A stretch of DNA of 17,487 nucleotides from Gryganskiella cystojenkinii (lineage: Eukaryota; Mortierellomycota; Mortierellomycetes; Mortierellales; Mortierellaceae): the NCBI GenBank assembly GCA_015852425.1, contig JAAAIG010000385.1, positions 1-17,487 on the forward strand. Direction: 5' to 3'. This document shows, piece by piece, positions 8,260 through 17,487 of this stretch (positions are counted from its first letter, which is position 1; each line of letters opens with the position of its first letter). The translations under genes were made by a program, and so were the position numbers. The notes under the pieces were generated by a model that was not told the origin of the DNA, made no database searches, and was given only the letters and a program-made list of their open reading frames with translations.

Positions 8260-8614
8260 GCACGCTGCTGGAGACCAGCTTTTAGACGGCTACAGGCGTG
8301 TATTGTTTATCCCATTATTTTTGCTCCTTCCTTACAATTGAAAATGCCAACGAAGCCCCCGAATTTTTTTAGCTTAGCCCAAGAACTGCGACAGCGAAGG
8401 AGATCGCCATCACAATAAAAAAACACAGTCTCGGAACTATGGCAAGGGGTTAAACAAGGAACAGAGTGATGGAGAAAAGTAAAGTTTCAAAAAAATCTTC
8501 GTCAAAGCCAGTATGGACGCTCATTTTTTCATTTTTCTCTCTTTCTTTCTTACCATTCTTTCATTGTTTACCCCTCTCTTTTCTCCTCGTCCGCTGACCT
8601 TCCGGTTCGTCGAC

Positions 8615-9809
8615 ATGCATCAAAAAAATATCAGGATGGTCGCTTCCTTGTCGTACCTATGGGCTCTGCCTCTCTTCCTCGGTCTCCTCTCACAAAATGG
8701 CGACTCTCTACCAATCGGCTCGACTTTTTCTTCTTCTGAACAAATCCGGTTCGGTCTCTCGCAGCAAGGGTGCTCAACCATCAATTTCACAGACATGGTC
8801 GTCTTTGGAGATTCATTCAGTGACACGGGCAACGTCTTTAATCTCTCGGACGGATCCTGGCCTGAACCACTGTTTTTTCCTGATGGACGCTTTTCGAACG
8901 GCAAAGTCTGGACAGACTATGTATGAACAATAACAGAATCATGAACTAGTATTACAGGACTTTATTATGTTTTTGACAAAGAGACTGGACTAATATTTTT
9001 TTTCCCTATTTATGATGTCCCAATTGATAAAATAGGTCACACAAGAGAAACAGCTCAAGACAACCAACTTTGCATTCGGAGGTGCGACTACAGATTCAAG
9101 GATCGTCCAGGGTTATTCAGGTCGGGAGGCAGATCTCCCCGTTCCGGGGTTTCATCAACAACTGGATGCTTACAGGGACACATTCAACGACTCTAGATTC
9201 GGTAGTCATAGCGAGGACCAGGACTCGACGTTGTTTGTGATTTCTTTCCAAGGGAACGACTTTGTCTTTGATCCGACCGTAGGGACCGAACAGGTCCTGT
9301 CGAATCTCGAGTCAGGGATCCGGAGGTTAATCGAGGATCTGGGGGCGCGTCATTTGATCGTAGTCGAGAACTTTGATTTCGGTAAAGTCCCGTTTTTCCT
9401 TGCGAATGAGACATTATCGAGGGAGAACACTGCCCTGGCGCAAAAGCAACATCGAGAATATCAAGATTTGACTGAGCGCATGAGAAGGGATTATGGCAAG
9501 AAGATCGTTGGATTAGAGCGTCTGTTGGATTGTCAGAGCGGAAACGAAGAGGAGGAAGGGGAGGACAATGAATCGTCCTTGAGATCGGGGGTTGGGATCG
9601 CCTTCTTTGATCTGTTTGCACTGTTTGATCGTCTGCACAGTCCCAAAGAGCTGAAGCGCCTCGGTCTCTGGGACGTCCGCCACGGATGCGTGGATGATCG
9701 GGCGACAAGGCGATGTGATGATCCCTCGGGGCATTTCTTTTATGACTCGTATCACCCTTCTACCAAGGTCCATCGCGAGGTCGCGAATGGTATCTTGGGT
9801 CTCATTTAA
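8615..9809 (+). CDS. Secreted SGNH/GDSL-type esterase or lipase
   Basis: Two exons, 8615-8920 and 9036-9809, joined in phase 0 across a 115-nt intron (GTATGA...AATAG), giving 359 residues. The start at 8615 gives MHQKNIRMVASLSYLWALPL, a basic then hydrophobic signal peptide. An upstream in-frame ATG at 8513 lies in pyrimidine-rich leader-like DNA and is less likely, while 8636 is an alternative. SGNH blocks: VVFGDSFSDTGN with nucleophile Ser67, FAFGGATT with Gly117/118, SFQGNDF with Asn176, and YDSYHPST with Asp339 and His342. The full catalytic set is therefore present. GDSL enzymes of this fungal/plant-like group hydrolyse ester bonds in lipids or acetylated sugars, and the substrate here is unknown. 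An acidic insert (EEEEGEDNE) lies near residue 274. Two AATAAA signals follow the stop codon. Confidence 0.9.
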
Positions 9810-9812
9810 AGG

Positions 9813-9857
9813 TCAAATAAAAGAACAAAAAAAATCAAATAAAAGAACAAAAAAAAA
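9813..9857 (+). repeat. Tandem 22-bp repeat carrying polyadenylation signals
   Basis: TCAAATAAAAGAACAAAAAA occurs at 9813 and again at 9835, just after the esterase stop codon. Each copy holds AATAAA, so the duplication doubles the likely polyadenylation signal. Confidence 0.75.
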
Positions 9858-11238
9858 AAATAAGATCGGGAATTAATGAATAAATGAATATTATAAGTGA
9901 AGCGATTTCGAATTCTTATTCATACCGTCCGCACTTTTGATTTTGGGCGGGCCGTTCGGGTGCAACGGTCGAAAATGATGCACAAGGCAAATTGCACACG
10001 TGCAACTTTTTTCTTTTTTTTTGTTGAACAATGCGATTTTATTCATTTCCTCTTTTGAAGAGTTGCCTTGGGTACTTTTCTGATCCTTTCAGTCTTCATT
10101 TTTTTTTAGCCAGGGAAAACAACGCTCGGACGCGTTGGGGCACTCATCTCATCTTTCGTATGTCAAAATACCAAAGAATACTATTCGCTGCGAAAGAAAA
10201 ATGAAGGCTGGCCAACCAACCACGCATACCAACAAAACAAAAGTCAACAAACAAGGGAGATATTTTTAGTCTTGCTCAAACTGTAACCAACGGTGGCGAA
10301 ATAAAGACAAACAGGTCTGCAAAAAAGGAAGGTTAGGAAGAGTCAAAGGTGATAAGGTGCAAGAAAGCTTCTCAGCCAGGACTCGGATCATTTCTTCGTT
10401 CAACGGGGGACGGCCATCCCTCCGATCGATGGAAAGAGGACTATCGTTCCTAAAAAGTGCTTAAGAGCTGTTTCATGTATACAGGGTTACAGGGTTGTAG
10501 TATCATTTGTCACCGTTATCCGGCATCTCTCCTGAGCGATGAAAGGGAAAGAAAAAAAAGAGCCGCGACAATGATCTGGCTCACAGTCAGCAAAAAGGAT
10601 GAAAAGAAAGGAAAAGGGGTGTAGCGGCGACGAAGAAGTGTAGTGCAAGGCTGGTGACTTGGTCCCTTGAAACGCGGTTCCCAGGACGAACAAAAAAAAA
10701 AAAAAGGCAACAAACCCGGTTTCACACAAGATGGTTGCAAAAAACCACATAAAAAAAGACGAAGGATGGCGTCAAGAAGCAATAAATAAGTCGACGCCTC
10801 AACCATGTTCAATTGAGACTGCGCGGCGTTCAACAGAGTTTTCCAAAGAGACTTGGAAGCGAACACAAAAACGCAAACAACTGGTCCTGAGCAAGAGCAA
10901 AAACCAACAAAAAAGAGGAAATGTGAGAGAGTGAGCAAAGACAAGGGAAAATGTGAGCTGAGGGGAAGAGAGGCGTACACAAAAACGCAAAACAGATAAC
11001 CCAAGGGGAGGATGCGAGTGAATTGGTTCGTTGTTGATTCATTCTTCCATCCTCTTCTCCTAACACCTTCATCTTCCTTCATCTCCTTGTCCCCATCCTT
11101 GCTCTCTTTGTCGCCACTTTCCTCTGTTTTTAAAAGAGGATACCGACAAAAGACAAAAAGGGCCACCACCGAAGAATTCTGATCGACACATCGGATTCCT
11201 GGAACACGAACCAAAAAAAAAACAGCATTCAGAGGAAC
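9858..11238. other. Gene-free intergenic stretch
   Basis: About 1.4 kb between the esterase and the membrane-protein gene. A long minus-strand open frame (11328-10516) exists, but it is a translation of low-complexity T/CT-rich DNA with runs of Phe and Leu and no recognisable domain. Small motifs seen include a near-palindrome TTGCAC-AC-GTGCAA at 9992-10005 and a 7-bp inverted repeat TCTTTCG...CGAAAGA near 10153-10198. No tRNA or other RNA gene was recognised. The right part probably holds the promoter and leader of the gene at 11239. Confidence 0.5.
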
Positions 11239-13104
11239 ATGCAGGTGCAAAGAAGAAACTTGCCATCCTTGGCATGGCAGTCTTGCTTGTCCCTCCTGGC
11301 TGCTCTGAGTCTGGTTCAGGCACAACAATCCTCCGTAAGTTGCCTTTTTGCAGGCACAACGAGTCCTGTTTCTAAGATGATACTAGCCGGAACATGAAAA
11401 AACAACCGTCGCTCGAATGCGAACCCCGCACCTCTTCGCCCACAGAGAAACTTCAACTACCTACGACTTTGACCAGACCAAGGAACGGATAATCGTCAGC
11501 AAAGAGTGGAAGAGATTAAAACACAAACATCAATCAGAACCGAAGAAAAGTGACAGAGGATCGACTGTCCACTTCTCCCGCCCCTTTTCATTTGTTTCTC
11601 TCCACTTCAACAACACTGTTTCCCCTCCATTTGGTGCTGCTCGTCATAAACTAAACTGAACACCCCTTTCCTTCTTCCTTATTTTTCTTGGATGGTTCTT
11701 TTAAACAAAAAAAACTAGACTGGAGGAACTGGACAGACGTCAACGACTACGACCACGACCACATCCACATCCACAACTACAACTACAACCACTACGACCA
11801 CTACTACCCTCACCTCTACCAGTGCGCCCCTCACATCGCCAACGTTGTCGTCCTCCATCGCCACTTTTACGACCTCTCTTATCATCCCAAGCATTCCTTC
11901 GTTGTCTTCTTCCACTATCTCCTCCACCCAGATCACGAACGCACCCCCCTCCCCTACCAACAGTGGCACCAAGTCGTCCAATAACAATGTCCCCGTCATT
12001 GCCGGGTCCGTCGTCGGTGCTGTGGCTGTGATCATTATCGTGGCGACCACGATCATTTGTTTCCGTCGAAAGAGACGTAATAACAGGGATTTGACCTTTG
12101 ATACACTTCAAGGAATCAGTACCTCGGGTGCCGCGAATGCGTCCTCTCGTAGACCCAACCAACGTTACAATCAGAACGTGGCCCCGATCGTTTACAATGA
12201 CGAATACGATTATGACTCTGCCGCTGCTCATCGTGATGGTGGTCAACAGGCTATGGGCGGTGGTTACGGAGCCAATCAGGGTTACGACAACGGATACGAC
12301 GCCTATGGTTCGTCCCAGGCCAACTACCAGAACCCCTCGATCTTCCAGGAGGATTCCCTGGCGTACTCGACTGCGACCGCTGCCCCCATGGGAAGACACC
12401 GTAATGGAAACGGTGGCGCCGAGACCTTGCCTGAAATTACGTACAGGAACGGTAATGACCTCAATCACCCGTCTGGAGGCGCAACCGGTTACTACGAGGA
12501 TGATTATAACCACCAGGTGGGCTGGAATCAAGGCGGAGGATACATCGGACCCAAGGGACTCTGGATAGCCAACCCTACCTCCGAAGGTCATTACTTACCT
12601 CAACCTCAGCCGTCTTCTCAAGACATGGAATTGCAACAGCATCAGTATGTGCCGCCAAGTTCTCGAGATAGCTACGAAAAGAACTCGATCAACCAGTACG
12701 ATACCTCGTCCGAGACCGCATTCGGTTCCAGCGGTAGTCCCACACGTCCTAAATTCAGGGGCAATAACCCCCAGACTTTGCCAGAGTCCCCCCGTTTGCG
12801 TCAGCTGCGTGGAGGCGATTTGTTTGATGCCGAGTCTGGATCGACACCCACGTCCGCGACCCTGGGATCTCCACAGGATATGTCGTCGAGCCCAAGGACG
12901 ATGATGAGGAGCTTTGAGGCGGCGCGTCATTCCCCTGGTCGTTCTTCCGGAGAAGGCGGTGCCGCTGCGGGTCAGAGTTATGCAGATGATTTACCCGCAG
13001 GTCGGGGTTCCTTTGCTCATGATCGGCCCTCAATGGATAGTAGTCACTCCAACCTCGGTCAGCAAAAGAGTCTCCGGACCTTAAGACGCGAAGATTGGTC
13101 TTAA
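11239..13104 (+). CDS. Single-pass membrane protein with Thr/Ser-rich ectodomain (possible wall sensor)
   Basis: Two exons, 11239-11334 and 11719-13104, joined in phase 0 over a 384-nt intron (GTAAGT...CTAG), giving 493 residues. Exon 1 encodes a signal peptide, MQVQRRNLPSLAWQSCL then SLLAALSLVQA. The ectodomain (about residues 33-121) is almost entirely Thr, Ser and Pro, starting with a Thr-rich run likely to be O-mannosylated. A membrane segment VPVIAGSVVGAVAVIIIVAT (about residues 123-146) is followed by stop-transfer FRRKRR. The cytoplasmic tail of about 345 residues is rich in Gly, Ser, Asn, Tyr and Gln, with no catalytic domain seen. This layout recalls fungal wall-stress sensors of the Wsc/Mid2 kind, but there is no WSC or Cys-rich domain, so the function is open. 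It converges on KRR1. Confidence 0.82.
11741..11820 (+). repeat. ACN-type codon repeat (poly-Thr tract)
   Basis: A run of ACN codons, with a few TCN, encodes about 25 Thr/Ser residues at the start of the ectodomain. Codon third positions vary, so this is a degenerate triplet repeat under protein-level rather than DNA-level constraint. Confidence 0.8.
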
Positions 13105-13424
13105 AAAGAGTCTCCAAAACTACAGTGCCTTCATACCCCTTTCATCTAAAAACGACCGCCCTTATAGTAATAATTTTTTTATGTATTTCTCTCATCTATT
13201 TTTCTACCTTCTGTCTGCTTGGAGCGGAGAGGGCTCATTAAGAAACAAAAGGAAAGAGTCCATCAAAGCAAAGAAAAAAAGGAAATATGTCAACATAACG
13301 ATACATATCGTTTAATAAATAGGACCTGGACCAAACGAGACGTCCTTTTCCTTGATGCAAAAAAAATTAAGAGAAAGGGAATTTATTATGAACAAAATGC
13401 AAAAGAGTGTTGTTGTGGGGATGA
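13105..13424. other. Convergent 3' ends
   Basis: 320 bp between the stop codons of the membrane-protein gene (+) and KRR1 (-). It holds 3' untranslated sequence with AATAAA near 13315. A 12-bp copy of AAAAGAGTCTCC from the end of the upstream coding region is repeated just after its stop codon. No gene was seen. Confidence 0.5.
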
Positions 13425-14835
<1,411 letters not shown>

Positions 14836-15252
14836 GATGGTATGTAGATGTGTGGTGTAGGTGATGGGGAAATGAATGAAATGAACAAGGGCTTGAGAAT
14901 GATAACCAAAAAAAAAAAAAAGAAATGCACTCGTTCACAAAGTTGTTTTTAAAGGTGGCTTTGAAAACAAAGCAGTCACTTTTTTTTTTCTTTTTTTTCG
15001 TTTTGCACAGAGCTTGTGCGGAGATGATGTGCACCACCCAACGTAATCTTTTGAACTCTGAACTTGAATTCGCCTTTCGGGTGAGCTGCTACGCCCATCG
15101 CTCGCTTTCACCTCGAAAATATTTATGCTTCGCGTTGAAATATGTTATGGACGGAGCGGCGTCTTTTAAAAGCCTATGAAAATTGCGTTATTGTCTAGTC
15201 TGTAGTTATTGCTTACCCAGATGGCATTGTGGAATGAAAGAGTGGTTCAAAA

Positions 15253-15295
15253 AAGGACAGGGCCTTTTATAAGTAACCATTTCTACCCTGTCCTT
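15253..15295 (+). repeat. Perfect 10-bp inverted repeat upstream of IRE1
   Basis: AAGGACAGGG (15253-15262) and CCCTGTCCTT (15286-15295) are exact reverse complements around a 23-bp A/T-rich spacer. They could form a stem-loop in RNA or be a dimeric protein site. Confidence 0.6.
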
Positions 15296-15334
15296 CAACA
15301 AGAACCAGAAAGAAGTCGAAGAACCACCAAGAAG

Positions 15335-15375
15335 GTCAGTTGAATTCTCTTCCAAAAAGGGTTGATTCAATTGAC
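15335..15375 (+). repeat. Second inverted repeat upstream of IRE1
   Basis: GTCAGTTGAAT (15335-15345) and ATTCAATTGAC (15365-15375) are reverse complements with one mismatch (a G-U pair if transcribed), around a 19-bp spacer. It follows the first inverted repeat by 39 bp. Confidence 0.5.
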
Positions 15376-15852
15376 AGTCACCCTTAATTCATTTATGGTA
15401 GAGTGCTCTCGTTACATGTGAGTTCTTTCCATTCATCATCTTCCTTCTCCACCCTTCTTTTCATTTTCATCAGGATAGAGTCGATACCCGTCATCAGCCC
15501 CTCACTCTTTCTTTTTTATTTTATTATTATTAACGACCTTTCCCTCTCCTCTTTCACTGTGTACCCTTCCTTTCTCCAGTCCTATCAAAAAAAGCATCGT
15601 TGTAAGGGCCTTTTCTCTCTTTTTTTTTTTAATTTTTGCCCATCTCTCATTGCCGACAACGCACAACAAAGCGCTCACATCATTGGCCAGGGCGGAACAG
15701 TTACCCAACTGCCCCTTTCCCATCAACGTCTTATACACTTATTTTTAACGACACTCCTACTCCTCCTTCTCGCACCCCAAACAACCAAACAAAAAAAAAA
15801 AACACAAGAAAAGAACCCGACACAAAAATTACCCCCAAGCGGCGGCATAAAT

Positions 15853-17487
15853 ATGCGGCTCAAGGACTCGTCCATGTTCATGTGCTTGAGCCTCCTCTTT
15901 TGCAGGATATCCCTGCTGGTCCACCTCGTTGCGACCTTGGGGTTTGCTTCGCCTCATATGGTCATCTCCCCACCTCTACCTGATATTCACTCGCTCGAAT
16001 TTACCCCACAATTCTCCTCTCAAGCACAACAAGGACAGGGACCGGCTGCAGCGGCCTCGTCCAACCAGGCCTTCTTACCTGGTAAAAACTCTGCCAGTGA
16101 AGCCTTTGGTTCCCAACTCGGAAATGCTCATCGAGTCATCATTGAACAAGTCAACAACCAATATCAAAAAAGAACTGACGCTGTCGTCCCTGCGACAAAA
16201 CCAAACAAGAGTAAATTCGAAAAACGATTCCGAGACAGTCATGACGGCGCAGAGCTCATTCGACCCCAGGGACCCAGATACCAAGCGATAGGACGAGCAT
16301 TGTTGACAACGGTTGATGGGTTCTTGCATTGTATCGACACTCGTACGGGAAACGTGGAATGGTACCGAGCTCCTGAGAGTGTGGGCGCAGTCGTCTCTAG
16401 TAATGCGACATACACTAGTAATGTCATGAGCAACATGTCTGGAACCGATGGCACTGTGGGAGGTGAACAGAGGGAAGACAAAAAGTCTGAGAGCGAGGAT
16501 TGGACTTTTATTGTCGAACCCTCTGAAGTCCCTCAGTTGTATGTCTACTCTGAAAAGAGTGGTCTTCAGGTATGAAAACATGCGAAAAAAAGATACATTT
16601 TTTTGAGACCGCAGGAATATGACCAGGACAAAGGGACGAACGGAACATGTCAGACTGCATGTGGATCGATAGATCCTTGATTATGAACTCCTCTCATGGA
16701 CCCGGTCAAAAAAAAAAGGTTATCTTGGAAGCAGTGAGGATGTTTATTCTTATTGTCAATCAACAGACGTCTGCGCCATGCAGGTTAGAGTGGACCGGGA
16801 ACCAACAGGAAATTGCTCTCTTTGTAAAGTGAAAAATTGGTGACACAATTTTTGATTTTGTGGAGGCAGGGCTGTTCCTGTGCTTCCACGTAGCCAGCAA
16901 ATTTTAAAATTGTTCTATTTCCTGCGACAGAAACACAAACAACATCACACAACAGAGCAGACGACAAAGAAAGCAAGGGCGCTGACGACTGGAACAGGAC
17001 GAACAATGGCACAGAAGAGAAAAAAAAGGTGCTCGGTCCGCCGCTCTCGTGCATATGGAATTACACCATCCAAGGGACAGAGAAAAAAAATGATGAACTG
17101 AACAGATCAGGGGATGAGAAGTGAGAGGAGGAAAGCTACGCCGTATCATCAGCATCAACAAGCATACGTATTTTTACCCTTTATTAACAATTGCTTCGCC
17201 TCTATTTTTTTTTGTATTAGCCTGTCGGAGCCTTGGCTTCTTTGGTGGGCGCTCCACAGATCCGTCCAGACGGAAAGAGAATCACTGGACAAAAGTCGAC
17301 CGGATTGCTCGAGCTTGATATCGCCACCGGTGAAGTCATGAACGTCTTCTCGACCGAAAATGGATGTATTAACACTGGAAGTGAGCGTGTCAAGGGTTCC
17401 TCCGTGACCGTTGTTCTGGGACGAGCTGGTACGATAAACTGTCAAACATCATGTCTAAACCATCGTTCCTTCCCTCAACCTCAAAAA
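15853..17487 (+). CDS. IRE1: IRE1 ER-stress sensor kinase/endoribonuclease, N-terminal luminal part (cut by window end)
   Basis: Exon 1 is 15853-16569 and exon 2 begins at 17221 after a 652-nt-scale intron (GTATGA...ATTAG), in phase 0. Exon 2 probably ends at 17428 before GTACGA, although its frame stays open to the window edge. The start is the first ATG in frame and gives a signal peptide (MRLKDSSMFMCLSLLFCRIS and LLVHLVATLGFAS). The luminal domain starts with ALLTTVDGFLHCIDTRTGNV-W (about residues 149-170), then WTFIVEPSEVPQLYVYSEKS, PVGALASLVGAPQIRPDGKR, TGLLELDIATGEVMNVFSTE and TVVLGRA. These beta-propeller-like repeats are the pattern of the IRE1 luminal domain. In IRE1 the luminal domain senses unfolded protein, and a cytosolic kinase/RNase (beyond this window) splices HAC1/XBP1-type mRNA. 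A different PQQ-repeat protein is the main alternative. Confidence 0.85.

Larger units (their letters stand above)
14836..15852. other. Divergent promoter region between KRR1 and IRE1
   Basis: About 1 kb that must hold both promoters. It contains A/T homopolymers, two inverted repeats near 15253-15375 and a long pyrimidine-rich leader next to IRE1. From 15403 the plus frame is open into IRE1 for 150 codons but contains no ATG before 15853, so I regard it as leader rather than coding sequence. Confidence 0.5.

Noticed and set aside
8513..8614. Longer N-terminus for the esterase from the ATG at 8513
   Set aside because: It would place a hydrophobic stretch encoded by pyrimidine-rich leader before the real signal peptide. 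It cannot be fully excluded without transcript data.
10516..11328. Minus-strand open frame of about 270 codons
   Set aside because: It translates low-complexity pyrimidine-rich DNA with Phe/Leu/Ser runs, has no recognisable domain, and overlaps the signal-peptide exon of the plus-strand gene.
11740..12591. Minus-strand open frame of 283 codons opposite the Thr/Ser-rich protein
   Set aside because: It is the antisense shadow of a codon-biased repeat (Val/Gly/Arg runs from ACN and GGN codons) with no domain.
15403..15852. In-frame extension of IRE1 upstream of 15853
   Set aside because: The frame has no ATG there and translates a CT-rich leader. The ATG at 15853 begins a proper signal peptide.

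Overview
The window looks like nuclear DNA of a filamentous fungus. The genes are split by short GT-AG introns (about 100-860 nt), intergenic DNA is rich in poly-A/T and CT tracts, and the tRNA genes are eukaryotic. The gene set (Pep12-type syntaxin, COA4, KRR1, IRE1, an SLC35-type transporter) is typical of fungi. An early-diverging lineage such as Mortierellomycotina/Mucoromycota is a guess from texture and intron style, not shown by the sequence.

Layout, left to right. 1-1493: no convincing gene. 1494-3803 (+): a two-exon nucleotide-sugar transporter. 4108-4419 (-): the mitochondrial assembly factor COA4, with twin CX9C motifs. 4737-6620 (-): a six-exon endosomal/vacuolar Qa-SNARE of the Pep12/syntaxin-7 type. 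6901-7933 (+): a decayed non-LTR (LINE) retrotransposon with recognisable reverse-transcriptase blocks and a C-terminal CCHC knuckle. 7950-8021 (-) and 8158-8230 (+): divergent tRNA-Ala(TGC) and tRNA-Phe(GAA). 8615-9809 (+): a two-exon secreted SGNH/GDSL esterase. 9810-11238: gene-free. 11239-13104 (+): a single-pass membrane protein with a Thr/Ser-rich ectodomain and a long cytoplasmic tail. 13425-14835 (-): a four-exon KRR1, the KH-domain ribosome assembly factor. 15853 to the window end (+): the luminal N-terminus of IRE1, the ER stress sensor, cut by the window edge.

The genes do not form a pathway cluster. They are ordinary housekeeping functions: Golgi/ER sugar-nucleotide transport, mitochondrial assembly, vesicle fusion, small-subunit ribosome assembly and the unfolded-protein response. 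For every multi-exon model the exon phases were checked by hand and the reading frame continues across each proposed junction.

The most notable part is the LINE relic beside the tRNA pair. The 3' A-tract of the relic coincides with the T-tract terminator of tRNA-Ala, which suggests insertion primed at that site. No convincing new multi-gene system was seen.
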